DNA of 64,000 nucleotides from Nitrospira sp. BO4 (GCA_030144965.1 JAMPUU010000022.1:21195-85194), one strand, 5' to 3'. Counted from the first letter of the stretch, positions 9,548 through 18,143 are shown. Numbers and translations are program-made. The notes: generated by a model not told the origin, from the letters alone.

Positions 9548-10030
9548 CTATTGCTCCGGGTGAGGGTCTTTTCTGATCAGCGCGAGGTAGAGCAGCGTGT
9601 CGGCGAGGTCCTGATCGGTCATGGTGGTATCGGGAAACATACCGGTACCGGGATGGCCTTCTCGGATAGCACGAGAGCGTTCTTGGTTGGTTTTCAGTCG
9701 CAACGCTTCGGGATTCCGCAAGTCTGTGGGAGGAGGATTCAGTTTCGCAATGAGCGCGGCAGTGTCTGCCGCTAATCGAGGCGGCTTACCGATATACCCA
9801 TCGATGCCATGACAGTAGTAGCAGGCACCCTTGCCGTTGAAAATCTCACGGCCCCGAAGGATATTACCCTTCAACTTCCCGCTCGATTGAGAGGCTGAGG
9901 GTTCGGCCCAGGCGTAATCGGATAGCGATACCATTTCTATCCCCAGGCCGCTCACGGCGAGCAGACTGAACGAAACCATCAGTCTGGCCAGCACATTGTT
10001 GAGGTTGAGGTGAGAGAGAAAGGATCCCAC
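9548..10030 (-). CDS. Monohaem cytochrome c, periplasmic
   Basis: A 160-residue protein with an N-terminal hydrophobic segment (about residues 14-32) that serves as signal or anchor, and one haem-binding motif CYYCH at about residues 72-76. The region after it (HPGTGMFPDTTMTDQDLADTLLYL) provides the likely methionine axial ligand and the C-terminal helix of class I cytochromes. It should carry electrons in the periplasm. The start is a GTG with AAAGGA about 9 bases upstream. It is the most downstream of the cytochrome genes transcribed leftward from 19497, with a hemerythrin gene 27 bases upstream, so both are probably co-transcribed. Confidence 0.87.
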   Translation of the reverse strand: MGSFLSHLNLNNVLARLMVSFSLLAVSGLGIEMVSLSDYAWAEPSASQSSGKLKGNILRGREIFNGKGACYYCHGIDGYIGKPPRLAADTAALIAKLNPPPTDLRNPEALRLKTNQERSRAIREGHPGTGMFPDTTMTDQDLADTLLYLALIRKDPHPEQ

Positions 10031-10057
10031 GCGACGTCGTCCTTTATTCGATTTCCG

Positions 10058-10537
10058 TCAGTGTGGACTACACCCAGCATTGTACCGGTCTTCCGGGATA
10101 CTCTGCATGTTGGTGAAGACTGCGGCACGCTCCTCTTCGCTGGTCACTTGATCGATGGCGGGATAGAGGGCCCGCTCTTCCTTCCTGTTATGAGAGCTCA
10201 ATATGGTGAGCAGCGCCTGCTCTTCCTGATCGGTATCGAGATTCTGCTTTTCCACCTTTTGGTCAATCGCTCCAAGCAACTGCTTGATCTGACTATGCTC
10301 ATGCCGCATCACGGGCGTCGGCCCGTCCTCGATCATACCGGTGTTCTCTTCCCACACCGGGAAAAGGAGCTCTTCTTCCCATAGCATATGCCGCTGAAGA
10401 CCGACGTTGAACGCTTTGAAAGCTTCCTTGGCCTTGACGAAATCCGATCGCTTCGATGTTTGAAAGGTCTTGAACAACTCATCCAGGCGGTCGTGATCCT
10501 CTGCATAAAATGCGGTAATCGTCGTCTGCTCACTCAT
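10058..10537 (-). CDS. Hemerythrin-like HHE domain protein
   Basis: A 159-residue soluble four-helix protein of the hemerythrin HHE family, which binds a di-iron centre and handles O2, NO or iron. Candidate iron ligands are spread in the expected order: HDRLDELF, then QRHMLWEEELLFP, then MRHEHSQI, then SSHNRKEERALYPAID. No signal peptide is visible, so it is probably cytoplasmic. GGGAG lies 6 bases before the ATG. It sits between two cytochrome genes, which suggests a role in oxygen or nitric oxide sensing or protection in this redox locus; that is inferred from context only. Confidence 0.88.
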   Translation of the reverse strand: MSEQTTITAFYAEDHDRLDELFKTFQTSKRSDFVKAKEAFKAFNVGLQRHMLWEEELLFPVWEENTGMIEDGPTPVMRHEHSQIKQLLGAIDQKVEKQNLDTDQEEQALLTILSSHNRKEERALYPAIDQVTSEEERAAVFTNMQSIPEDRYNAGCSPH

Positions 10538-10556
10538 TGTGTTCTCCCATACACGA

Positions 10557-11057
10557 TCAACGTTCCCCGACTTTGTATTCCAAATGACACGCCACGCATG
10601 CTTTCAAGACGTTGTTGAACGGCGGCAAAATTTTCTTCAAGTCCTTGCTGGGAATCACGCGCGCCAATTCCTCCGCTGCTTCGTGATGTGCCATGGCCAG
10701 ATCATGGTAGGCGGGTGGAAACTTCTCCGGCTCCTGATGCGCCATTGCCTGGCGATGTTTAAAGAAGCTCAGATGCAATTCGGTCAAGCCCTGTGCCAAT
10801 TCATAGTCTTCGTCAACCAACGCGTTCACGATCACCTGAATCGTTTCCAGGTGCTGAAGCATCACCGCGCGATGTTCCTTCCCGGCTGATGACGACAATG
10901 GAATGGAATACCTGGTGTCCGACGTCAGATACGGATTCGGTTGCGATTCTCCGTGATGGCGCCCATCTTTGGCACAACCGGCTGCCAGCATAGCACAAAG
11001 TAGCCCACCACCGAGGAGGAGAGCCGTCCTCTTATATAATGGATAGACCGGCCACAT
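10557..11057 (-). CDS. Cytochrome c prime-like lipoprotein
   Basis: A 166-residue putative lipoprotein: the signal peptide ends in AMLAAGC, a good lipobox with the lipidated cysteine at about residue 28. The mature part is largely helical (for example VIVNALVDEDYELAQGL) and the single haem motif CVACH lies close to the C-terminus, near residue 157. That layout is typical of cytochrome c prime-type four-helix-bundle cytochromes, in which haem is bound by the last helix, and such proteins often bind NO. The start has no clear ribosome binding site. It lies 19 bases upstream of the hemerythrin gene in the same orientation, so the two could jointly handle nitric oxide (inference). Confidence 0.78.
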   Translation of the reverse strand: MWPVYPLYKRTALLLGGGLLCAMLAAGCAKDGRHHGESQPNPYLTSDTRYSIPLSSSAGKEHRAVMLQHLETIQVIVNALVDEDYELAQGLTELHLSFFKHRQAMAHQEPEKFPPAYHDLAMAHHEAAEELARVIPSKDLKKILPPFNNVLKACVACHLEYKVGER

Positions 11058-11091
11058 AGCATGATTTGCGCTCTCTCAGTAACGCTTCGAA

Positions 11092-11451
11092 CTAACCGAC
11101 GGGATTGAAAGGAGCCAAGCTTCGAATGTAGTTCAGCACATCTCGAATCTCCTGATCCGACAACCGATCCGCCCATCCGTGCATCGGACTGAAGAGGACT
11201 CCCTGCTTGATCGACAGATAGAGCTCCATATCGGTCTTCGTGCGCGACTTCGCCGATCGAAAATTCACAGGCGGAACGATCAATTCCTTGATATCGGGCC
11301 CCAGCCCATCACCGGCGGTCCCGTGACAGCCGACACAGTGTTGTTGGAAAATTCTTTCCCCGTTCTTGAGATTTCCCGAATGGCTTTGAGCCAGTGCCCA
11401 CGATGCAGTCAATACGATCCCGACAAGGCTCACCACGATACGTGAGAACAT
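11092..11451 (-). CDS. Small monohaem cytochrome c
   Basis: A 119-residue exported class I cytochrome c. A signal peptide (about residues 1-21, ending ASWALA) is followed by CVGCH at about residues 39-43. The GTAGDGLGPD loop and FSPMHGWADRLSDQEIRDVL, which includes the probable methionine ligand, complete the fold. AGAGG lies upstream of the ATG. The gene is 34 bases upstream of the cytochrome c prime-like gene, in the same direction. It is likely a periplasmic electron shuttle. Confidence 0.88.
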   Translation of the reverse strand: MFSRIVVSLVGIVLTASWALAQSHSGNLKNGERIFQQHCVGCHGTAGDGLGPDIKELIVPPVNFRSAKSRTKTDMELYLSIKQGVLFSPMHGWADRLSDQEIRDVLNYIRSLAPFNPVG

Positions 11452-11536
11452 ACGTCAGACCTCTCTTCTTGCGCTCGTTCCTGTTTCACATTCAAGCGAG
11501 ATGCATGCTCTGAGACGGACAGCGGTGCTCAATTTT

Positions 11537-12193
11537 TCAATGCTGGTGTTGCTGCCCTCCGCTGGATCCTCCACTCCCATGATCCCCACCGCTCTGTCCA
11601 TGCCCGCTGCCGCCCATCGCTCCTCCCCCCATACCACCCATCATGCCGCCCATTCCGCCTCGGCCTCCCATCATCCCACCGTGGCCCATCCCTTCCATTC
11701 CGCCACTGTGTTGTCCTTCACCCGAGCTCTTCATGTGATCCCAATGGGCGCGATCCTTTTCACGCTGTTCGGGAGTCAACAGGGCCATAGCGGTGCGTGT
11801 GCTTTTGATCGCCGCGAGCAAACAGGCTCCTTCCGCTTTTTTCAGCTGTTCGACTTTTGCTTGGATCGCGGTGAGGTCGGCCTGCTCATCTTCCAAGAGT
11901 GCATGCAGTTCAAGTTTCGCCACCTTGGCATCGGCTTCTAATCGGGCTTCTGAGCGTTTGAAGTCCAGTTGTATGGCCTTGAGCTTACTGATTTGTTCCG
12001 TCGTCAGCCCGAGCTCTTTGGCATGTTTCAGCAGATGTTTTAGATAATGTGCACTGTGTTCGTCTTGTTCTCCCAGATCATGACCACCATGCATCATCCC
12101 CCCATGCCCCTCGTCGGCACGGGTGGGGAGAGATGGCAGCAGAAGCAAGCACGTGAATCCCACCGCAACAACCGCCTTCTGTATTATTGCCAT
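11537..12193 (-). CDS. Spy/ZraP-like periplasmic protein with Met/Gly/His-rich tail
   Basis: A 218-residue exported protein. A signal peptide of about 25 residues precedes HGGMMHGGHD, a helical LTxxQ-like core (LGLTTEQISKLKAIQLDFKR, and LLTPEQREKDR), and a long tail very rich in Gly, Met and His ending GGQQHQH. Members of the Spy/CpxP/ZraP/CnrX group act as periplasmic chaperones or metal sensors, and the Met/His tail suggests binding of copper or another soft metal. An in-frame GTG lies 3 codons upstream, but GGAGG with an 8-base spacer supports the ATG at 12193. A short motif in the tail (GGMEGMGH) is shared with the cytochrome at 13817-14356. Confidence 0.77.
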   Translation of the reverse strand: MAIIQKAVVAVGFTCLLLLPSLPTRADEGHGGMMHGGHDLGEQDEHSAHYLKHLLKHAKELGLTTEQISKLKAIQLDFKRSEARLEADAKVAKLELHALLEDEQADLTAIQAKVEQLKKAEGACLLAAIKSTRTAMALLTPEQREKDRAHWDHMKSSGEGQHSGGMEGMGHGGMMGGRGGMGGMMGGMGGGAMGGSGHGQSGGDHGSGGSSGGQQHQH

Positions 12194-12274
12194 CGCGATC
12201 ACCTCCGGTAAAACCTCACTCGGCTCCCTCGCTGCCTAGAATCCTCGACACAAACGCAACGGGAGCCTGCTCCC

Positions 12275-12718
12275 TCAACCAGCCTGATCTTCAATGGATA
12301 CTCCAAGCCCGATCCAGGCTCTCAAAAGATCATGGCGGGTGATCGAGTAGGCGACCTTGCCGTTTCTTTTCACCGGGAGATTCAGGAGCCGCTTATCCTC
12401 CATCAGCTTCACGGCTTCATCGATGCTCGTCTCATCGGTCACCGCAATATGCTCCTTCGCCATCACATCTGCAGCCGTCAAACGATTGAGATCCTTTCCT
12501 GCCTCCAGCGCCCGAAGAATATCGAACTCGCTGATAAAGCCGACGAAGTCGCCTCGTTCGTCGACGACCGGCGCACCCGGTGTATGAGTAGCCAGCAGCT
12601 CGACAGCTACTCCCATCGCATTCTGATCACGACGAAATACGAGCTCATTCGTGGCACGTATCTGCCCCACTGTCTTAAACCCTCCGACAGGAACCCCTGG
12701 TCTGGATAATGTAGTCAT
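12275..12718 (-). CDS. Tandem CBS domain protein
   Basis: A 147-residue protein made of two CBS domains, the first around APVVDERGDFVGFISEFDIL and the second around NLPVKRNGKVAYSITRHDLL. Such pairs bind adenine nucleotides and act as energy or redox sensors. No signal peptide or extra catalytic domain is present. A longer frame begins at 12832, but GGGAG with a 6-base spacer precedes the ATG at 12718. It is surrounded by periplasmic redox genes, so it may report energy state to this locus, which is conjecture. Confidence 0.85.
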   Translation of the reverse strand: MTTLSRPGVPVGGFKTVGQIRATNELVFRRDQNAMGVAVELLATHTPGAPVVDERGDFVGFISEFDILRALEAGKDLNRLTAADVMAKEHIAVTDETSIDEAVKLMEDKRLLNLPVKRNGKVAYSITRHDLLRAWIGLGVSIEDQAG

Positions 12719-13063
12719 ACGCTTCTCCCGATGATGGTTGATAGAACCTGAACTCGTTCCTTCTCCCCCGATCCTTGCCAGCTCCTCTATCGATTGAGAG
12801 TCTGTCTTCTTATTAAGATTGGCTTCACACAAGTGGAGTGCGATTCTGATGCCGCGGGCTCACTTCAAGACATATGTGATCGAAAATACAGCGAAACAGC
12901 GGCATGTGGTGGTTTCATCGCAACGGAGCCGTGTCAATGTGATGCAGGATTACTCAGAGCCATATGGTCAGGTGGGGAAAAAGGCGACAACGATAGGAGA
13001 ACAGAATCGTTTATTCGCCACAGCGAGCATGACAGAGGGGTATCGCAGACTTCCGGATGCCGA
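12719..13063. other. Intergenic region without a recognisable gene
   Basis: These 345 bases lie between the CBS gene and sodC. Short open frames exist on both strands but show no conserved motif, no good ribosome binding site and no domain I know. The region just upstream of the CBS gene probably holds its promoter. I see no strong hairpin. Confidence 0.5.
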
Positions 13064-13645
13064 TCACTGTTTCACAATGACGCCGCAGGCAATTCGCGCC
13101 CCACCCGGCGCATCCTTTGTCGGGGGATCGGGCAGGTATTTGTCTAGAAGCTCATGTATGACAAACGCGCTTCCGTCTTGATCAAAGAGTGTAGTCAACC
13201 CTGGGGCCAGGGTAACCCGGCTTGTGACGGTATAGAGCGACCCCTTTCGATTTTCATCAACGGACAGATTCTGGAGATCGCCGAGGTGATAGGGATGGTT
13301 ACCAAGACCGGAATTGACGGACGCATCGGGGTTCACTTGTGGGTCGATGTTGCCGTCGTAGTGCCCCTTGGCCGCTGAAAATGGCTCGCAGCTTCCAACT
13401 TCATGAATATGGATGCCGTGAAGACCTGGGGTCAGTTTGCTCTCTGGCGTACCTTGGATTTTTAGCTTGATCCGCACACGCCCTTGGTATTCTTCGTAGA
13501 GGTCGGCCTCACCTGTGATGCCGGGTCCTGCAATCACCGCTTTTGCTCGAAGCTTGGTGTCATGCTTCCCTGTATGGTAGGAAGAACAACCACTCAACAG
13601 TATCCCAATCACCAACCCGATCCCCACAGTGGTTCCTGTACTCAT
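13064..13645 (-). CDS. sodC: Cu/Zn superoxide dismutase, lipoprotein
   Basis: A 193-residue Cu/Zn superoxide dismutase that converts superoxide to peroxide in the envelope. The signal peptide ends in ILLSGC, a lipobox, so it is probably membrane-anchored. Metal ligands are in order: HGIHIHEVGSC, then AKGHYDG, then GNHPYHLGDLQN, then the C-terminal FVIHELLDKY. The cysteine in VGSC and the one in RIACG would form the usual disulfide. GGAGG precedes the ATG at 13645, which is preferred over the longer frame. Presence in a cytochrome-rich locus fits protection against leaked superoxide. Confidence 0.92.
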   Translation of the reverse strand: MSTGTTVGIGLVIGILLSGCSSYHTGKHDTKLRAKAVIAGPGITGEADLYEEYQGRVRIKLKIQGTPESKLTPGLHGIHIHEVGSCEPFSAAKGHYDGNIDPQVNPDASVNSGLGNHPYHLGDLQNLSVDENRKGSLYTVTSRVTLAPGLTTLFDQDGSAFVIHELLDKYLPDPPTKDAPGGARIACGVIVKQ

Positions 13646-13816
13646 ATAGCCCTCCGAGCAACGTTTCCCTCGGCACATGCTTGCATCACAATAGCTCCAT
13701 AAAGCACGAAACTCCAATAAGGCCATAATAGCCGTCACAACTAAATTGATTCAATCCTTTTCTCCCTTGCTGATCATGTAAAGATCATCGTTCGCACACC
13801 GCACCTTCACAGTCGT

Positions 13817-14356
13817 TCATTCCACTTCCCCCATCTCGCCTTTCCGTCCTCGATGCCCCATCCCTTCCATTCCGCCCATGCCGCCGGCTTCCATATCCCC
13901 TCTTCGTCCCCTCATGCCTGGTCCATGTCTTCGGGCGAACGTGCGCTCATAGTGGATGAGAGCCCAAATCTCGTCATCGGACAAGACCTGACCGAATCCG
14001 ATCATAGCCGTACCGGGAGAGCCGTGTTTAATGACCCAGAACAGTTCGCCCTCGGTGCGATGCCGCCAGAATCCATGGTGTTGGAAATTGCGGGGCAAGG
14101 GATTCAGCTTGGCAGCAGCCGGCCCTTTACCGTCTCCATCCACTCCATGACAGGTAAAGCAGGTGCCCTTGCCGTTGTACACCTCCTTGCCTTGCTCAAT
14201 CACTTCCGGAGAATTCGACAAAGGACTCTTGAGGGCACGAGCTTCGGCCAGCTTATCGACCGGCACTCTCGGCTGCATCATGTGCCGTTCTGCCGCCAAG
14301 ACGGGAACGGCGAGCAACGCGACTGCAACCAGCAATATGAGTATCTTTGTCCGCAT
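13817..14356 (-). CDS. Monohaem cytochrome c with Gly/Met-rich tail
   Basis: A 179-residue exported cytochrome c. The signal peptide (ending VPVLAA) is followed by QPRVPVDKLAEARALKSPLS, the haem motif CFTCH at about residues 71-75, and EGELFWVIKHGSPGTAM, which holds the probable Met ligand. The last 35 residues are Gly/Met/Arg-rich (GGMGGMEGMGHRG), unusual for a cytochrome and resembling the tail of the Spy-like protein nearby. It is closely related to the next gene (14455-14934) and to the C-terminal domain of the tetrahaem protein, so the three probably arose by duplication. The start could also be the GTG at 14359. Confidence 0.86.
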   Translation of the reverse strand: MRTKILILLVAVALLAVPVLAAERHMMQPRVPVDKLAEARALKSPLSNSPEVIEQGKEVYNGKGTCFTCHGVDGDGKGPAAAKLNPLPRNFQHHGFWRHRTEGELFWVIKHGSPGTAMIGFGQVLSDDEIWALIHYERTFARRHGPGMRGRRGDMEAGGMGGMEGMGHRGRKGEMGEVE

Positions 14357-14454
14357 CACCTGACTCCATTCATCTCATCTGTTGTGGCACAGTGTCGAAC
14401 CAAACCCGCGCGGCTGAGCCCGAACCAGCGGGGCCGGCTCTCCTGCCGGACCAG

Positions 14455-14934
14455 TCAGTTATCGGGCTGGTGGGCAGATGTTTTCCCCTCCGCTGCGAAC
14501 GATCGCACATATCGCAGCACTTGCCAGGCTTCCTCCTCCGTCAAGATGAGCGGCACAAAGGGAGCCATCGCCGTACCCTTGCTGCCGTTCTTCAGAATCC
14601 AGAACAGTTCCCCATCCGTTCGAGCGACTTGCCATTCCTTATCGGTGAAGTTTCGCGGCAAGGGACCTTTCAGAGTGCCCGGCTCGATGTCGCCGCCAAA
14701 TCCTTTGCCGTCTTTCCCGTGGCAGGTCACACAGAAGGCTTTCCCATGGAAGAGTCGTTTCCCTTTCTCAATCGTGTCCTCCGTCGCCGGAAGCGGATTG
14801 GTCCAGGTTCTGGCTTCCTCGATTTGGTCGATGGGCACTCGTGGTCTGAGTACGGCTTCATCGGCTCCAAAGACCGGAATGCCCGGTGAGCCAACCGCTG
14901 TCACCATGACCATGATCAGGAGATATGGACTCAT
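14455..14934 (-). CDS. Monohaem cytochrome c, paralogue of its neighbour
   Basis: A 159-residue exported class I cytochrome c. After a signal peptide (about 23 residues) it has LRPRVPIDQIEEARTWTNPL, the haem motif CVTCH near residue 70, and DGELFWILKNGSKGTAMAPF with the probable Met ligand. The same block order is found in the gene just downstream, so they are tandem duplicates. No Gly/Met tail is present here. It is likely a periplasmic electron carrier. Confidence 0.87.
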   Translation of the reverse strand: MSPYLLIMVMVTAVGSPGIPVFGADEAVLRPRVPIDQIEEARTWTNPLPATEDTIEKGKRLFHGKAFCVTCHGKDGKGFGGDIEPGTLKGPLPRNFTDKEWQVARTDGELFWILKNGSKGTAMAPFVPLILTEEEAWQVLRYVRSFAAEGKTSAHQPDN

Positions 14935-15020
14935 CGCTATTCCAACCTCTTACGAAGACAGCCAATCGACTGGAACCAGCCCCGTCCGTTGAGGACGCGG
15001 CCGGCCCCGTTTCGACGATC

Positions 15021-15539
15021 CTACTTGTCCGAATATCCCGGAAACTTGTGTCCGAGGGACTGGGGAAAACTGACGGTGCCGTCCGGGAACTCCTGCCCAT
15101 GCTGCCATAAATGATAGATCACACCGTCTGTCCCTGCTGCGACTTCCGCCACCTTAGCGGCCTGATCAGCGGGCATATCGAGGACTTGGACTCGCCCCGT
15201 CGCAATTTCTACCTTATGATCATGGAAGTGCCGATGCCACTGGATCGCGGGAAGCTTTCGGGTCAGGTCTTTGGCGACAAAATACTCGACGCCGACCAGA
15301 GGTGCCTTGGGATCGGTGGATTCGAACAGAAGGCATTGAAGAATTTTGTCGGAAATGCCCTTGCAATAATGATGAAACGGGCCTCCCGGGGTCCCATCCG
15401 CCATCATGTGCGGTGCCTGGACATGAATCTCATATCCGACGGCCGGACTTGTTGGTTCCCCGCCCACTGCTTTTTGGGTGGCAACCCCACTACACCCAGC
15501 GACAGCGATCGCGACAACGGCTAACAGTCTTTTTCTCAT
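15021..15539 (-). CDS. DUF1264 (OBAP-like) lipoprotein
   Basis: A 172-residue protein of the DUF1264 family, the bacterial relatives of plant oil-body-associated proteins; no biochemical function is established. The signal peptide ends AIAVAGC, a plausible lipobox. Family landmarks are FHHYCKGISDKILQCLLF, VGVEYFVAKDL and a His-rich segment WHRHFHDHKVEI. The His cluster could bind metal. A strong GGAGG lies 8 bases before the ATG at 15539, which excludes the longer frame. It is one of several envelope proteins in this block. Confidence 0.8.
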   Translation of the reverse strand: MRKRLLAVVAIAVAGCSGVATQKAVGGEPTSPAVGYEIHVQAPHMMADGTPGGPFHHYCKGISDKILQCLLFESTDPKAPLVGVEYFVAKDLTRKLPAIQWHRHFHDHKVEIATGRVQVLDMPADQAAKVAEVAAGTDGVIYHLWQHGQEFPDGTVSFPQSLGHKFPGYSDK

Positions 15540-15743
15540 CGCACAACCCTCCTGGCTTGAGGATCCCTCGCCTAGCCTATCTAGACCGAGAAATACCTTC
15601 ATATTCGACTGACTCTTAGAGACAGACCGGATCAAATGGATTCAATCGATTCGCGAGCGCTCATGAACACCCGATCTTTGCGGTCTTATGGCTTGCCGGC
15701 TGATCGCCGTCTGTTGCCTTACGGGCCCTCTTTCGACCTCCAA

Positions 15744-16103
15744 TCAGAATGCCACGCTCCGATCGCGGTCGGCGACGGCTTTGATGTAATCCGGCATACC
15801 TTTGATAGAGGCGCCACCCACCAAGTCCCCTCCACCAATCTGTCTGGCCACGGCACAGGCCCCGCAAACCCAAATCGGCACACCCGCCGCCTGTACCGCG
15901 GCGAGCAACTCTTTCAGCGGGGTCAAGTTGACGCCCGTCACATGATCACCCACGCCTTTCCGCCCCAGGGTGACGGCCTCGTTCCACAACCACAGCACTA
16001 CATCGTGCCCTTGTTCTCTTGCGGTCTTGGCGGCCATGAACGGCAAGGTCGCCATCGTGGGATCATCGGTTCCTCGACTGCCGGAGATAATAAACGTCGC
16101 CAT
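15744..16103 (-). CDS. DsrE/DsrF-like protein
   Basis: A 119-residue soluble DsrE-family protein. Members transfer sulfur as persulfide or have unknown roles. It starts ATFIISGSRGTDDPTMA, the usual first strand and nucleotide-like loop, and has a pair of cysteines in IWVCGACAVARQIG that could carry persulfide. GAGGGG with a 6-base spacer supports the ATG at 16103. It lies between the tetrahaem cytochrome and the DUF1264 gene. Together with the TsdA-like gene upstream this hints at sulfur chemistry, but DsrE-like folds are common and the function is not proven. Confidence 0.82.
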   Translation of the reverse strand: MATFIISGSRGTDDPTMATLPFMAAKTAREQGHDVVLWLWNEAVTLGRKGVGDHVTGVNLTPLKELLAAVQAAGVPIWVCGACAVARQIGGGDLVGGASIKGMPDYIKAVADRDRSVAF

Positions 16104-16163
16104 TATCAACCCCTCTGCTGCTTCATAGTTTGTGGTCTCTCACAGGCGAACTGTTGCTCTCGA

Positions 16164-17573
16164 TCATTTTGCCAAACTCCGGATGTAGTGAACTAACTGC
16201 CACACCTGCTCATCCGGCAAACCGGGAAAGGCCATCATCCCGGTGCCCGGCGAACCATTCTTGATGATCCAGAACAACTGACCATCCGAAATCTCTCGCA
16301 TCATCATCCCGCAGGTGAAATTCCTTGGCGGCGGCACCAAAGCCGCACCCATCAACCCCTTCCCATCTCCTTGTTCCCCATGACACATGACACAGGCAAC
16401 GGGCTGCGCCGTTTTGAGAAACAGTTCTTTCCCGACTTGGATTGCACCCGCAGATGAGGGATGCGGATTCGTCCTGGCGAGGAAGTCTTCCGGAGCCTTG
16501 GCCGTTTTGCGTGGTTGCGCGCAGGTACCGCCCTGTCCTCCTCCCGGCACGGCTGCGACATCCGGCACTCCCTTGAAGGTCACCTTCAAATAGGCGATCA
16601 CATCCGCCACCCCTTGCTGTCCGATGGTCAACCCCCAGTAAGGCATGTTCGGCGATTTTCCAACGGCCGGCCCGCCATGGTTGATTACGTTATAGAGATA
16701 CTCCATCGGCAGTTTTTCGAACGGCATGTTGGCGTGGATGGCCGGTTTCGGCTCCAGACCCGATGCAGCGGGACCGTCGCCTTTTCCGGTCAAGCCGTGA
16801 CACTGGGCGCAGTATTCCTTGTACAGCACCTTGCCACGCCCTGCGTCGGCCCTTCCGAATTCAGGACTCGTCCACGGCTCGTAATACTGGAAGTCGGGTA
16901 CCCCTTGGACCATCAGATAGCCGATCACGGCGCGCAGCTGAGGCTCCGTCGCATCGGCCAGGAATTCGCCGCTGTGCGGCACGAAATCCTGTGGATTCTG
17001 GCCGAAGCGAAACAGCCAGTCCTTGTCGTATCGCTGACCGGACTTCTGCAGAGCCGCACTCTGCGGGCCTCCGATCAGGCGGCCGCTCTCTTCGATTGTA
17101 TGACAGCCAAGGCAGGCATGGGCTTTGTAGGCCGCTCCGCCGAACGCGACGTCGAATTTGGTGACCTTCGACACATCAAAGGCTCCGATGGCGATTCGCG
17201 GATCTTTGTTGTGTTCGGCAAAGTAATCGGCGATTGCGTCAGCCTCGGACTCCGTCACCATTGGGTGCTTGGACGGAACGTCCGTCTGGTCCCAGCGATA
17301 CCCCTTGGCGTAGATCGGGGCTTCCTTGCCGGTCAGCCAGCGAATGAGCCAGGACCGTTGATATTTACTGCCGGCCCAAATCAAATCAGGAGCTCGGAGA
17401 TTGAATCGCGAGTCGGCTGTGCCTTCCAACCGGTGACATTGCACACAGGTCTGTTGGATGAGATCCTTGGCGCGAGAGGGATCGCTCGCAAAAGACGGAT
17501 CCTGAAACGATACGAGCCACACGATCAGGGTCACCGCCATTCCAATCACTTGCGTCCTTCTCGTCAGATTCAT
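16164..17573 (-). CDS. Tetrahaem c-type cytochrome, multidomain
   Basis: A 469-residue exported protein with four cytochrome c domains and haem motifs CVQCH, CLGCH, CAQCH and CVMCH in that order. The N-terminus has a signal peptide (about 30 residues). The last domain (DGQLFWIIKNGSPGTGMMAF) closely resembles the two monohaem cytochromes downstream, suggesting it was the source or product of duplication. It may act as a multihaem electron conduit in the periplasm. AAGGAG precedes two adjacent ATGs; the second (17573) has the better spacing, and the first is at 17576. An upstream extension to 17645 would overlap osmC and is not favoured. Confidence 0.88.
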   Translation of the reverse strand: MNLTRRTQVIGMAVTLIVWLVSFQDPSFASDPSRAKDLIQQTCVQCHRLEGTADSRFNLRAPDLIWAGSKYQRSWLIRWLTGKEAPIYAKGYRWDQTDVPSKHPMVTESEADAIADYFAEHNKDPRIAIGAFDVSKVTKFDVAFGGAAYKAHACLGCHTIEESGRLIGGPQSAALQKSGQRYDKDWLFRFGQNPQDFVPHSGEFLADATEPQLRAVIGYLMVQGVPDFQYYEPWTSPEFGRADAGRGKVLYKEYCAQCHGLTGKGDGPAASGLEPKPAIHANMPFEKLPMEYLYNVINHGGPAVGKSPNMPYWGLTIGQQGVADVIAYLKVTFKGVPDVAAVPGGGQGGTCAQPRKTAKAPEDFLARTNPHPSSAGAIQVGKELFLKTAQPVACVMCHGEQGDGKGLMGAALVPPPRNFTCGMMMREISDGQLFWIIKNGSPGTGMMAFPGLPDEQVWQLVHYIRSLAK

Positions 17574-17634
17574 CATGCGCTCCTTCTGTCTACAAGGCTT
17601 TAGCGTATCCCTCGCGCCTCGATCTATTCCCCTG

Positions 17635-18054
17635 TTACGATCCATTGCCTTTCAGAGGAGCATGGGGGTTCAACTGGATGGCGATATTCGGCGTGACCGC
17701 GATCGATTGGTGAACGGTGCAACCATGGGCCACCTTTAGCAGCCGCTCTTTTTGTTCTGCGGTGATTCGATGGGGAAGATGAATGCCGATGTCGATACGA
17801 CCGACGCGATGAGGCCCCTCGGCCATGGTCCATTCCGCGTCTACGCTCAACCCCTCGCGAGGAATGCCGTGCCGCCCGCAGAATTGTCCGACGAAGTACC
17901 CTACACAACCGGCTAGCGAGCCGACGAACAGTTCGACCGGGCTCATACCGGCGTCCTGACCTCCGTCTTCCGCCGGTTGATCAGTGACGACTCGATGCGT
18001 TCCACTTGTGATATCGTACCGAGTCCCGCCGTGAAAGGTCGCCGTGAGTTTCAT
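17635..18054 (-). CDS. OsmC family peroxide/thiol protein
   Basis: A 139-residue OsmC/Ohr-superfamily protein, which typically reduces organic hydroperoxides through two cysteines. These are in LAGCVGYFVGQFCG and AHGCTVHQS, at the family positions. It starts MKLTATFHGGTRYDI, the normal beginning of this family. A GTG 14 codons upstream has no ribosome binding site. No signal peptide is present. Its position between cytochrome genes suggests oxidative-stress protection, or handling of sulfur species, for this locus. Confidence 0.87.
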   Translation of the reverse strand: MKLTATFHGGTRYDITSGTHRVVTDQPAEDGGQDAGMSPVELFVGSLAGCVGYFVGQFCGRHGIPREGLSVDAEWTMAEGPHRVGRIDIGIHLPHRITAEQKERLLKVAHGCTVHQSIAVTPNIAIQLNPHAPLKGNGS

Positions 18055-18143
18055 GTCGCCCCAGACTCTGGAAGTTTCGTCGTGCTCCACAGACACAGCA
18101 TACTGAGCGACAACTCATGATCGCCCGATTCTTCGGGCACCGC

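Noticed and set aside
12819..13181. 120-codon open frame on the plus strand across the sodC 3' end
   Set aside because: It overlaps the clearly real sodC gene for a third of its length and has no supporting motif.
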